A stretch of 35,828 bases of DNA. Source: Burkholderiales bacterium. GTDB lineage: Bacteria; Pseudomonadota; Gammaproteobacteria; Burkholderiales; JAEUOS01. Of this stretch, positions 15,804 through 24,094 are shown in pieces (position 1 is the first letter of the stretch; each line of letters opens with the position of its first letter). Location of the stretch: assembly GCA_947473125.1 (NCBI GenBank), contig CANJDH010000045.1:1-35828 (forward strand). The letters run 5' to 3'. The notes under the pieces were generated by a model. The model ran no database searches. It had not been told where the DNA came from and saw only the letters and a program-made list of their open reading frames with translations. The translations under genes were made by a program, and so were the position numbers.

Positions 15804-18056
15804 CTAGGCTGACCATTTCTCCACCTGCACCAGCACCGACAGTGCGCTCGGCCCCTGGGCAAGTTGCGAGGTGCCGATATCGACCGACAGTACGTTGGGG
15901 TTGCCATTCCGCTCAAGCCCATCCGCCGCGATGTCAAGCCAGGCGCCGGTTGCCATTGCGGCCACGCCCTCGATCAGCGCAGTGTCGATCACCACGCCGG
16001 CGAGGCAGGCGCCGCGATTATTGTAGAGTCGGACAGTATCGCCATCGACCAACTGGCGGGCCGCGGCATCAACCGGGTTCAGACCTAATCGTTCACGCCC
16101 AGCTACTTTGTTGGCCTGTGCCAGCGGCCCGGGATCCATCTGGCTGTGCAGGCGATCCGGCGGCTGAATCGTGATCAGGTGTAGCGGATGCTTCCGCGCC
16201 GCTTCAGCACCTAGCCATTCTGCAGGCGGCAACCACGCAGGATGCGGCGGGCAGTCGGCATAGTCGAACGCGGCGATGGTGTCGGAGAACAACTCGATTT
16301 TTCCTGACGGCGTGTGTAGCGGATGCGCGTCCGGAGCAATACGGAATGCGTCGAACAGCACGTAGTCGTCCCTGCCGGGAGCGGGTGGCGGCAGTTCGAC
16401 CCAGCCTTGCGCAAAGAACGCATCGAACGCCGGCAGCGTCGCGCCCTTCGTCGCAGCCCCGTCGCGCACGTGCTTCCAGATCTCCTGCAGCCACTCCCTG
16501 GTATTGCGGCCTTCGGTGTAGGCATGTTCGTGCCCCGCACGCGCGGCCAGTTCGCGAAAAATGTCGAAGTCGTCGCGACTCTGACCCACCGGCGCTATCG
16601 CGCGCTGCATCGCAAACATGAAGTTGTCGCGCGACGAGCCGCCGATATCGTCGCGCTCGAGCGGCGTCGTGGCCGGCAGCACGATGTCGGCACGCTTTGC
16701 GGTAGCGGTCCACCAGCTATCGTGCACCACCACCGTGGCCGGTTTCGCCCAGGCCCGTGCGAGGCGGTTCAGGTCTTGATGGTGATGAAACGGATTGCCA
16801 CCGGCCCAGTAGATCAGGTCGATGTCGGGATAGGTGTGGCGCCCACCATTGAACTGGTACTGGGCGCCCGGTTGCTCGAGCATGTCGGTCAGGCGCGCGA
16901 CCGGGATCGCCTGCGATGCCGGATTCAACCCCGCACCGAACTCCGGCGACGGAAAATCTGCGCGTGGCTCGCCCACCGCATTCATCGAGCCGTGGCCAAA
17001 CGCGAAACCGCCGCCGGGCAAGCCGATCTGACCGAGCATCGCGGCCAGCGCAATCGCCATCCAGTAGGGTTGCTCACCATGGTGCGCGCGTTGCAGCGAC
17101 CAGGTCAACGTCATCATGGTGCGCATCGAGGCAGCACGACGCGCCAGGGTGCTGATTGTTTCAGCTTCCACGCCACAGATTGCGGCAGCCCATGCAGCGG
17201 TTTTGGGCACGCCATCGGCCGCACCCGACACGTAATTTTCCAGCGCTGCGAAACCAATGCAATGGCTCTGCAAAAACGCGCGGTCATGGCGGTTCTCGCT
17301 GATGAGGGTATGCGCCATGCCTAGCATCAGCGCGGTGTCGGTGTTGGGACGCACGCCAATCCACTGCGCATCAAGCAAGGCAGGCGCATCGTTGCGATTC
17401 GGACTGATCACCACAAACTCGATCCCGGCTGCGCGTGCACGCGCGAGCCATTGCTCCATGGTGTGCGCTCCCGCACCGCCCGAGGTGACCTGGCCGTTCT
17501 TCAACGCCAGGCCGCCGAAACAGATCATCAATCGCGTATGCGCCACAACGCTGGCCCAGTCCGTGACACGACCCGATACTGGTGCGTGGGTGCCGATCAC
17601 ATGCGGCAACAGGAATTGCGCCGCACCCCAGCTGTAGTTGCCGGCCTGGTCGACGCAACCGCCAGCGGAAAACAGGAAGCGCCGCACCTGGGTGCGCGCA
17701 TGGTGAAAACGCCCGGCGGACGACCAGCCGTAAGAGCCGCCAAAAATACCCGATGCACCGCGCTCGGCGCGCACACGCCCGAGTTCATCGGCCACCAGCT
17801 TGAGTGCTTCGTCCCACGATACTTCGATATAGTCATCCGCACCGCGCAGCGTGCGGTCGCGCGCCGCCAGCCACGAACGCCGGATGGCCGGCTTGAGAAT
17901 GCGCGTGGGCGAATAGGCCATCGCCGGCATTGAATCGAGCATCTTCGACGGCGCCGGGTCACGCGCGAACGGCTCGCAACGCACCAGCCGGCCATCCTCG
18001 ACCACAGCGGTAAATGCGCCCCAGTGGGCCAGTTGCTGGAAGCGCCGAATGGTCAT
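15804..18056 (-). CDS. Molybdopterin oxidoreductase of the DMSO reductase family (biotin sulfoxide/TMAO reductase-like)
   Basis: A 750-residue bis-MGD molybdoenzyme. It starts with AHWGAF (the HWG.F opening typical of BisC/TorZ/DMSO reductases) and has no N-terminal [4Fe-4S] cysteine motif. GGSYGWSSAGRFHHA carries the serine that ligates molybdenum in DMSO reductases. HDSWWTATAKRADIVLPATT and the C-terminal molydopterin-dinucleotide-binding domain (ITIQPPDRLHSQ) follow. There is no twin-arginine signal peptide, so it should be cytoplasmic like BisC rather than periplasmic like TorA. Likely substrates are S- or N-oxides (biotin or methionine sulfoxide), but the real one is not readable. It lies 66 bases downstream of an SDR gene on the same strand, with no dedicated chaperone or cytochrome subunit nearby. 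Confidence 0.88.
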   Translation of the reverse strand: MTIRRFQQLAHWGAFTAVVEDGRLVRCEPFARDPAPSKMLDSMPAMAYSPTRILKPAIRRSWLAARDRTLRGADDYIEVSWDEALKLVADELGRVRAERGASGIFGGSYGWSSAGRFHHARTQVRRFLFSAGGCVDQAGNYSWGAAQFLLPHVIGTHAPVSGRVTDWASVVAHTRLMICFGGLALKNGQVTSGGAGAHTMEQWLARARAAGIEFVVISPNRNDAPALLDAQWIGVRPNTDTALMLGMAHTLISENRHDRAFLQSHCIGFAALENYVSGAADGVPKTAAWAAAICGVEAETISTLARRAASMRTMMTLTWSLQRAHHGEQPYWMAIALAAMLGQIGLPGGGFAFGHGSMNAVGEPRADFPSPEFGAGLNPASQAIPVARLTDMLEQPGAQYQFNGGRHTYPDIDLIYWAGGNPFHHHQDLNRLARAWAKPATVVVHDSWWTATAKRADIVLPATTPLERDDIGGSSRDNFMFAMQRAIAPVGQSRDDFDIFRELAARAGHEHAYTEGRNTREWLQEIWKHVRDGAATKGATLPAFDAFFAQGWVELPPPAPGRDDYVLFDAFRIAPDAHPLHTPSGKIELFSDTIAAFDYADCPPHPAWLPPAEWLGAEAARKHPLHLITIQPPDRLHSQMDPGPLAQANKVAGRERLGLNPVDAAARQLVDGDTVRLYNNRGACLAGVVIDTALIEGVAAMATGAWLDIAADGLERNGNPNVLSVDIGTSQLAQGPSALSVLVQVEKWSA

Positions 18057-18122
18057 CGGCGCGCTTTGGGCACGGAAAGCGGCAGGAACATCTGCGCCGG
18101 CAGCGGAAGCAACATCAAATCC

Positions 18123-18917
18123 CTAGAGCGTGCCGGGATAGCCGCCGCCATCGATCAGCAGGCTTTGCCCGGTGATGTACCCGGCATGCGCAGAACAAAG
18201 GAAGGCGCAGAAGGCACCGGCTTCTGCGGCACGGCCGAAGCGCCCGGCGGGATTGCCGCTTCCGCGCTCGTGCCACAACTGATCGTAGCTTTTGCCGTCG
18301 GCGCTCTTGCCATCCGTGCCCAGCATGCCGCGGATGTGGTTCTTTTGCGCATCGGTATCGAACACCCCAGGCAGCACATTGTTGATGGTGACGTTGTGGC
18401 GCGCAATTTGGCGCGACAGCCCGGCCACAAAACCAAGCAGGCCGAGGCGTGAACCGTTCGAGAGCGGCATTTCTCCCTGCGGCGTTTTCACCGAACGCGA
18501 GCTGATATTGATGATGCGTCCGAAGCGCCGCTCGATCATGCCGTCAACCACGGCGCGCATCATGAAAATCGGGCCGAGCATCATCGAATCGAGCGCGCCG
18601 AGCCAGTCGTCGCGCGACAGGTCACGAAAGTCGCCTGGCGCCGGGCCGTCGGCATTGTTGATCAGGATGTCCGGCGCCGGGCACGCCTGCAGCGCGGCGG
18701 CACGCCCGGCGGCCTGCGTCAGATCAGCCACCACGGGTGTCACTACGGTGCCGCTGTTCGCACTGATCTGCGCCGCTGCCGCTGCCAGCGTGGCCGGATT
18801 GCGTGCGGCAATCGTGACCAGCACGCCCTCGTCCGCCAGGCATTGCGCGGCAGCACGCCCCATGCCTCGGCTGCCGCCGAACACCAGTGCACGCCTGCCG
18901 CGAATACCCAAATCCAT
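18123..18917 (-). CDS. SDR family oxidoreductase with altered catalytic motif
   Basis: A 264-residue classical-length short-chain dehydrogenase/reductase fold. It has the cofactor motif GGSRGMGRAAAQ near residue 14, the NNA-type motif as INNADGPAPG, ISSRS where the catalytic serine sits, and the C-terminal SLLIDGGGYPG. The usual active-site Y-x3-K is absent: at the aligned position the chain reads SNGSR (inside PLSNGSRLGLLGF), so Tyr becomes Ser and Lys becomes Arg. I recall similar SNGAR-type variants among FabG-like SDRs, so this may be a subfamily rather than a dead enzyme. It is upstream of, and probably co-transcribed with, the molybdopterin oxidoreductase. Annotators may call it 3-oxoacyl-ACP reductase, which I do not think the motif supports. 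Confidence 0.88.
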   Translation of the reverse strand: MDLGIRGRRALVFGGSRGMGRAAAQCLADEGVLVTIAARNPATLAAAAAQISANSGTVVTPVVADLTQAAGRAAALQACPAPDILINNADGPAPGDFRDLSRDDWLGALDSMMLGPIFMMRAVVDGMIERRFGRIINISSRSVKTPQGEMPLSNGSRLGLLGFVAGLSRQIARHNVTINNVLPGVFDTDAQKNHIRGMLGTDGKSADGKSYDQLWHERGSGNPAGRFGRAAEAGAFCAFLCSAHAGYITGQSLLIDGGGYPGTL

Positions 18918-19056
18918 GATCGATACGTTTTTGGTTGGTAGGCGCCCAGTTTAGCGTGCCGTCTGGATGATTACGGGGATACAATTACTTGCCATCCGAC
19001 ACTTGCCATCCGACGCCTGCCGCGTTGCAGATCGTCTCATTCCGGGAGCACCCGTC
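18918..19056. promoter_or_regulatory. Divergent promoter region with 14-bp tandem duplication
   Basis: This gap separates the SDR gene (minus) and the DapA-like gene (plus). A -10-like TACAAT lies at 18980-18985 on the plus strand. Just after it the 14-base unit ACTTGCCATCCGAC occurs twice head to tail (18987-19000 and 19001-19014), so the repeat would fall around the transcript start and leader of the DapA-like gene. GGGAG at about 19044 is the ribosome-binding site for the ATG at 19057. Confidence 0.45.
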
Positions 19057-19998
19057 ATGTCCAAATTGCGCATTGAAGGCTCTTTCGTAGCCTCCGTCAC
19101 ACCGTTCAACCAAAGCGGCGCCATCGATTTTGGCGCCTTCCGTACGCTGATCGATTTCCAGGCGCAGCACGGCACCTCGGCGATGCTGTTCATGGGCTCG
19201 ACCGGCGAGCCTTCGCTGCTTACTCCGGACGAAAAAAAGCAACTGGTGGTGGAAACCGCGAAGATGAAGCCGCGCGGCATGACGTTTTTCTACGGCTGCA
19301 CCGGCAACACCGCCGATCAGGTGATCGACAACATCAAATGGGTCAAGGCCAACGGGGGTGACGGCGCCGTGATCGCCGCGCCACCCTATATCTGCGGCGC
19401 CGAAGACGACATTGAAGCCTTTTATCTCGAAGTGGCGGATGCGACCGACCTGCCGCTGGGCATCTACAACAACCCGCCGCGCATCAAGACCGACCTGCAC
19501 TGGGACCATCTTCTGCGCCTGTTCAGGCACCCGAATATCGTGATTCACAAGGAGTCGACCACGCGTGTCGGCCAGGTGGCGCAAATTCTGGCCGCCAAAC
19601 CTGACGTCACCGTGATGTGCTGCGACTCGCCCAACCTCGGGCTGGTGGTACCGACCATGTCGCTTGGCGGGCATGGCACGGCCAACATGGGCGGCAACAT
19701 CATCCCGGCCGAGATGGCCGTCATTTCCACGCCCTGGAAAAACTACGCGGACGCCGAGGCCTTCAAGGAAACCTACCTGCGCGTGCTGCCGGTGTTGCAT
19801 TACAACTATTCGGCCATCAACCCGGTGGCGATCAAGAGCCTGATGCGCGCTGTCGGCCTGCCGGTGGGCGCCTTGCGCAAGCCGCTCAAGAACTACGAGG
19901 GCGAGGCATTGGCCAAAGGCATCCGCATCGTGCGCGATTTGGGGCTGGACAAAAAATACGGCTATCCCCTTGAACCCAAACTGGCGCGCGCCGCTTGA
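19057..19998 (+). CDS. DapA-like (dihydrodipicolinate synthase/N-acetylneuraminate lyase superfamily) protein
   Basis: A 313-residue class I aldolase-type TIM barrel. The Schiff-base lysine is K165 (IVIHKEST), the catalytic tyrosine is Y137 (LGIYNNPPR), and the substrate carboxylate loop is GSTGEPS near residue 48. The family condenses or cleaves pyruvate-containing substrates. The body differs from true DapA (for instance NMGGNIIPAEMA), and no lysine-biosynthesis neighbours occur, so a catabolic lyase or hydratase for a sugar acid or keto acid is more likely. It is followed by a Bug solute receptor on the same strand after a probable terminator; this pairing is common around organic-acid catabolism in Burkholderiales. 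The start at 19057 is preceded by GGGAG. Confidence 0.88.
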   Translation: MSKLRIEGSFVASVTPFNQSGAIDFGAFRTLIDFQAQHGTSAMLFMGSTGEPSLLTPDEKKQLVVETAKMKPRGMTFFYGCTGNTADQVIDNIKWVKANGGDGAVIAAPPYICGAEDDIEAFYLEVADATDLPLGIYNNPPRIKTDLHWDHLLRLFRHPNIVIHKESTTRVGQVAQILAAKPDVTVMCCDSPNLGLVVPTMSLGGHGTANMGGNIIPAEMAVISTPWKNYADAEAFKETYLRVLPVLHYNYSAINPVAIKSLMRAVGLPVGALRKPLKNYEGEALAKGIRIVRDLGLDKKYGYPLEPKLARAA

Positions 19999-20031
19999 CG
20001 GCGTCGCTCTTTTCTCCCTCCATCCGATCTG

Positions 20032-20060
20032 AGGCTGCCTCCACCCGAGTAGCCTTTTTT
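20032..20060 (+). terminator. Rho-independent terminator-like hairpin with T tract
   Basis: AGGCT (20032-20036) pairs with AGCCT (20051-20055), with an inner CTC / GAG pairing, and is followed by a run of six T (20055-20060). It lies between the DapA-like gene and the Bug receptor gene, so it may end or attenuate transcription from the first. Confidence 0.55.
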
Positions 20061-20074
20061 GACTCTGGCATCTC

Positions 20075-21043
20075 ATGAAACGACTTGCGACACTTCTCCT
20101 TGCCTTGGCGTCGTTGTGCGCTGCTACCCATGCAGGTGCGCAAAGCTACCCTTCCAGACCGGTGCGCATCGTCGTGCCCTATCCTCCGGGTGGCACGGTA
20201 GACGTGGTGGCGCGCTTCGTCGCGCAGCGTTTGTCGGAACAAATGGGCCAGCAGTTCGTGGTCGACAACCGCGCCGGCGCCAACGGCGTGGTGGGCAGTG
20301 ATCTGGTGTCCAAGGCCGCGCCGGATGGCTACACCCTGCTGGTACAGGCATCGATTTTTGTGGCCAACCCGCTGTTTTTGCCCAATGTGCCCTACGATGT
20401 GCAAAAGGATTTCATGCCTGTCTCGAACCTCGGTGCCGTGCCCTTGCTGGTGACCGGGCATCCGAGCGTACCGGCCAACAACCTGCGCGAGTTCATCGCC
20501 CTGGTCAAGGCCGACAGCAAGAAATACAGCTTCGCAACCTCCGGCCTGGGCTCTGCGGGCCATTTGTCCGAAGAGACCATCAAGCGCCAGGCCGGCATTC
20601 CCGATTTGCTGATCGTCCCCTACAAGGGAGCCGGCCCGGCGCTCGCCGATCTGGTAGGCGGCCAGGTGAGTTCCATGATCGACCCGCTGCCCTCGTCTTA
20701 CCCGCTGGTCAAGGGTGGCAAGCTCAAGCCCTTTGCGGTCACCAGCAGCAAGCGCGTGGCCTTCCTGCCGAACGTGCCGACGGTGGCCGAATCCGGGCTG
20801 CCAGGATTCGAAATGGTGTCGTGGTACGGCCTGTGGGCGCCGCCCGGCCTGCCGCGCGACATTGCCGCAAAACTGACCGCAGAAGCTGCCAAGGCGGTGC
20901 GTTCACCGCTGGCTGTCGAGCGTCTTGGCGAACAGGGCTTTATCGCCTCGGGGGCCGGGCCCGAGGAGTTCGCGCCGTACATTCGCGACGAGATCGCGCG
21001 CTACGCCAAGATCATCAAGGAAGCCAACATCAAGGTCGAATAG
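20075..21043 (+). CDS. Bug/TctC family tripartite tricarboxylate transporter solute-binding protein
   Basis: A 322-residue periplasmic receptor. It has a signal peptide (hydrophobic TLLLALASLCAATHAGAQ) followed at once by the family entry motif YPSRPVRIVVPYPPGGTVD. Other family motifs are VDNRAGANGVVGSD, FVANPLF, VPYKGAGPALADLVGGQV and GLWAPPGLPRDI. Bug proteins bind carboxylates or related small solutes and deliver them to TctAB permeases or to signalling proteins. No tctA or tctB is adjacent, which is usual since Bug genes are greatly expanded in Burkholderiales. It probably supplies the substrate of the neighbouring DapA-like or SDR/molybdenum enzymes, but that is inferred from position only. 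Confidence 0.92.
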   Translation: MKRLATLLLALASLCAATHAGAQSYPSRPVRIVVPYPPGGTVDVVARFVAQRLSEQMGQQFVVDNRAGANGVVGSDLVSKAAPDGYTLLVQASIFVANPLFLPNVPYDVQKDFMPVSNLGAVPLLVTGHPSVPANNLREFIALVKADSKKYSFATSGLGSAGHLSEETIKRQAGIPDLLIVPYKGAGPALADLVGGQVSSMIDPLPSSYPLVKGGKLKPFAVTSSKRVAFLPNVPTVAESGLPGFEMVSWYGLWAPPGLPRDIAAKLTAEAAKAVRSPLAVERLGEQGFIASGAGPEEFAPYIRDEIARYAKIIKEANIKVE

Positions 21044-21081
21044 TCCGCGTCACGCAGCAAAACGGTCCAGCGCGCCCTTTC

Positions 21082-21096
21082 TGGCACGACAGTTGC
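21082..21096 (+). promoter_or_regulatory. Sigma-54 promoter of the former nitrate-assimilation operon
   Basis: TGGCACG-N4-TTGC, with GG at 21083-21084 and GC at 21095-21096 separated by the required 10 bases, is a complete match to the -24/-12 consensus. Transcription would begin near 21108, about 23 bases before the nasT start. Sigma-54 with NtrC is the established control of nas operons in proteobacteria. The site is intact although the genes behind it are broken. Confidence 0.85.
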
Positions 21097-21130
21097 GACA
21101 TTCAACGTCTGATCATGCAGGAGACAGGCG

Positions 21131-21590
21131 TTGCGGATTCTGGTTGTAGACGATAGCGCCGAGCGAGCCGAGGTCGTCATACAGGGCCTCGCCGGCGGCG
21201 GCCACGACGTCGTGGTGCAGTGCGAATCTGCGCTCGAGTTGTTGCGCGCGGTCGAACACCACGCCCCCGACGTGATCATCATCGGTGCCGACTCGCCCTC
21301 GCGCGACACGCTCGAACACGTGACCCTGGCGTCGCGCGACACACCGCGCGCCATTGTCATGTTTGTCGACGACAGCGACGAAGCCGGCATCCAGGCCGCA
21401 ATCCGCTCCGGCGTGTCGGCGTATATCGTCGACGGAGTTGAAGCGCCGCGCATCAAGTCGATCGTCGACGTTGCCGTGGCGCGCTTTGAGGTGCATCGCC
21501 AGCTGGTTGAGGAACTCGACGAAACCCGCGTCAAACTGGCAGAGCGCCCGGTGATCGAGCGCGCCAAGGGACTATTGATGCAGCGGCGCA
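21131..21590 (+). pseudogene. nasT: nasT remnant (nitrate-responsive antiterminator), cut inside ANTAR domain
   Basis: About 153 residues of a NasT/NasR-like response regulator: a receiver-like domain (RILVVDDSAERAEVV, IIIGADSPSRDTLEHV) and the linker helix, then the beginning of the ANTAR RNA-binding domain (ERPVIERAKGLLMQRR). The ANTAR domain normally continues for some 40 more residues. Here the sequence changes at about 21585-21594 into the 3' part of nasA in another frame. The start is TTG at 21131 with AGGAGA six bases upstream. The open frame runs on to 21874 as an out-of-frame tail, so the product, if made, could not bind its RNA target. Confidence 0.87.
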
Positions 21591-23261
21591 CCGGGCCGAG
21601 ATTGCAGCCCTGTGGCAGGTCGATGATGTCCCTGCCACGCCGGGTTACACCGTCGTCGAATTGTTTGAAGCGGCCGCCGCAGGCAGGATCAAGGCGCTGT
21701 GGATTGCCTGTACCAATCCGGCGCAAAGCATGCCCGACCAGACTCTGGTCAAGGCCGCGCTGGAACGCTGCGAGCTGGTGGTGCTGCAGGAAGCGTGGGC
21801 CGATACCGCCACCGCACCCTATGCCGACGTGCTCCTGCCGTCAACCACCTGGGGCGAAAAGGAAGGCACGGTAACCAATTCGGAGCGGCGCATTTCCAGG
21901 GTGCGCGCGGCGACAGCCCCCCATGGCGCGGCCCGCGATGACTGGCGCATCGGCGTCGCCTTTGCACGAAAACTGGCGGCGCGCATCCGGCCGGAGCGTG
22001 CCGCCGCGTTCGCCTACGACAGCGCCGAACAAGTCTGGAACGAACACCGCGAATCCACCCGCGGGCGCGATCTCGACATCACCGGCCTCTCCTACGCCCT
22101 GCTCGATCGCGAAGGGCCGCAGCAATGGCCCTATGCCGAGCGCGCGCTCACCGGCAGGCAGCGGCTGTATGAAGACGGCGTGTTTGCGACCGCAAACGGC
22201 CGCGCCCGCTCGCGGCGGTGCCGTACGTGGCCGTGGCGGACCCCCAGGATGCACGCTATCCGCTATCGCTCAACACCGGCAGGCTGCGCGACCACTGGCA
22301 CGGCATGAGCCGCACCGCGCGCGCGCCGCGCCTGTTCGGCCACGTGCCGGAACCGGCGGTCGGTTTGCACCCGCGCGATGCCGAGCGACGCGGCATCGCA
22401 GCGCGCGACCTGGTCGAGTTGTCCACACGGCGCGGCCGCATGATCCTGCCCTGGCAACCCGACCACACCCTGCGTAGCGGGCAAGCCTTCATCGCCATGC
22501 ATTGGGGAGCCGAATTCGTCAGCGGCGGCGTGACCTGCTTACCAACAAGGCCTGCGATCCGGTATCGCGCCAGCCCGAGCTCAAGCACAGCGCACTGGCC
22601 GTCAAGCGTGCCGAACTGCCCTGGCAGGCGGTTCTGGTCGGCTGGTTCGATGCCGGCGCGGCCCAGACCTTGCGCAGTTCCTTGCTGGCCTCGGCACAGT
22701 CGTTTGCATTTGCCTCCTGCGTGCCGTTTGGCCGCGAGCGTCACAGCCTGATGCTGCGGCTCGCGGACAAGGCTGCGCCCGATCCGCAGCGCAGCGCCGC
22801 ACTGCTCGCTGCGTTCGGGCTCGATGCGGGCAACGTGCTGCGCTACGACGACCCGGTACGCCATCACACACGGCGCCTGCGCCTCTCGGAAAATCGCCTT
22901 GAATCGATGGGACTCCTGGGCAGCACGATGGGCCAGGACTGGCTGACAGCGTGGCTCAAGGACGAAGCGGCGCTCGAGCTGCCGCCCATGATCCTGTTGC
23001 GCCCGAGTGACAAGGCGCCGGCGGCAATGGCGCCGGCCGGACGCACCATTTGCAATTGTCTTGGCGTCAGTGAACGCGCGCTCGAACTTAGCGCCGCCGG
23101 TTGCAGCCGCCGGCGACCCGCTTCTGCCGCACTGGCAGCGCGCGCTCCAGTGCGGCACCAGCTGCGGTTCGTGCCTGCCGGAACTCAAGCAAATGGCGGC
23201 ACGTCGCGGCGCGCTTCCGGCGGCCGTCGGCGGGACGAACGCCGCTGCCGCGGTCTTGTAA
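21589..23261 (+). pseudogene. nasA: nasA remnant (assimilatory nitrate reductase large subunit), 5' truncated and frameshifted
   Basis: The distal part (about 557 codons) of an assimilatory nitrate reductase. The N-terminal Fe-S domain and much of the first molybdopterin domain are missing. Recognisable pieces lie in different frames. The first runs from 21589 to about 22210 (KALWIACTNPAQSMPDQTLV, TTWGEKEGTVTNSERRISR, WNEHRESTRGRDLDITGL). The second runs to about 22531 (GRLRDHWHGMSRTARAPRLF, AFIAMHWGAEF). The third runs to about 23100 (TNKACDPVSRQPELKHSA, FASCVPFG, ICNCLGVSERAL). The fourth runs to the stop at 23261 (QCGTSCGSCLPELKQMAARR). The last two pieces carry the BFD-type [2Fe-2S] cysteines. 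Two shifts fit single-base losses; the third fits one base gained or two lost. It cannot give an active enzyme. Confidence 0.88.
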
Positions 23262-23272
23262 AGGAAGCACCA

Positions 23273-24079
23273 GTGAAAGCCATCTCAAACAGCAGCGCGC
23301 GGCCAGGCAAGATCTGGCTGGTCGGCGCCGGGCCGGGCGACCCGGAGTTGTTGACGCTCAAGGCAGCACGGGTGATTGGCACCGCCGACGTGGTGTTGCT
23401 CGATGCGCTGGTCAACCGTGCCGTGCTGGTGCACGCACGGCCGGGAGTGCGCGTCATCGATACCGGCAAGCGCGGCGGATGCAAATCCACCCCGCAGGCG
23501 TTTATCGAACGATTGATGGTGCGCGAAGCGCTGGCCGGACACACCGTAGTGCGCCTCAAGGGCGGCGACCCGTTCCTGTTCGGGCGGGGCGGCGAGGAAT
23601 GGCAGGCAGCCTGTGCACATGGCAGCGAGGTCGAAGCGATTCCCGGCATCACCAGCGCGCTGGCGGCCGGAGCGGCGCTGGGCATACCCTTGACCCATCG
23701 CGACGCATGTCATGGCGTAGCCCTGGTCACCGGGCACCGACGCGCAGATGCACCGCAACCCGATTGGCATGCCCTGGCCCGCAGCGGCCTCACCATCGTG
23801 GTGTACATGGGCGTCGCGAACGTCGCCTCGATCGCGAGCAGCCTGATCGCCGGTGGCCTGTCGGCAACCACCCCGGCGCTGGCGGTCACGTCGGCCACCC
23901 TGCCGGAGCAGCGCAGTTGCCACGCCACGCTCGACCGTCTGGCGGGCGCCGTGGTGGACGCCGGGCTCACCAGCCCGGCCTTGCTGCTCATTGGCGAGGT
24001 AGCGCGGGTGGCGCGCAGCCTCTCCATCACCATCACCGGCACCGGCACCGGCACCGGCGACACTGCTGCTGCGGCCTGA
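23273..24079 (+). CDS. cobA: Uroporphyrinogen-III C-methyltransferase
   Basis: Makes precorrin-2 from uroporphyrinogen III with two SAM, the first step to siroheme and cobalamin. 268 residues, intact. It has both SUMT signatures: VGAGPGDPELLTLKAARVI near the N-terminus and VRLKGGDPFLFGRGGEEW, followed by IPGITSALAAGAALGIPLTHR. The GTG start at 23273 has AAGGAAG a few bases upstream and lies 11 bases after the nasA stop. As the last gene of nas operons it normally provides siroheme for nitrite reductase (NirB), which is gone here; it may now serve sulfite reductase or cobalamin synthesis. The C-terminus ends in a Thr-Gly run encoded by a short tandem repeat. Confidence 0.92.
   Translation: MKAISNSSARPGKIWLVGAGPGDPELLTLKAARVIGTADVVLLDALVNRAVLVHARPGVRVIDTGKRGGCKSTPQAFIERLMVREALAGHTVVRLKGGDPFLFGRGGEEWQAACAHGSEVEAIPGITSALAAGAALGIPLTHRDACHGVALVTGHRRADAPQPDWHALARSGLTIVVYMGVANVASIASSLIAGGLSATTPALAVTSATLPEQRSCHATLDRLAGAVVDAGLTSPALLLIGEVARVARSLSITITGTGTGTGDTAAAA
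24035..24058 (+). repeat. Hexanucleotide tandem repeat (ACCGGC x4) in the end of cobA
   Basis: Four perfect head-to-tail copies of ACCGGC, in frame, encode four Thr-Gly pairs near the C-terminus of CobA. Copy-number change would keep the frame, so any variation would only lengthen or shorten the tail. Confidence 0.85.
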
Positions 24080-24094
24080 AACCGCGCGCGTATT

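Noticed and set aside
19057-19998. True dihydrodipicolinate synthase for lysine synthesis.
   Set aside because: Schiff-base and Tyr residues are shared across the superfamily, but the rest diverges and the neighbours are catabolic or transport genes.
21131-21874. An intact 247-residue response regulator.
   Set aside because: Only the first 153 residues are NasT-like; the remainder is nasA sequence read in the wrong frame.
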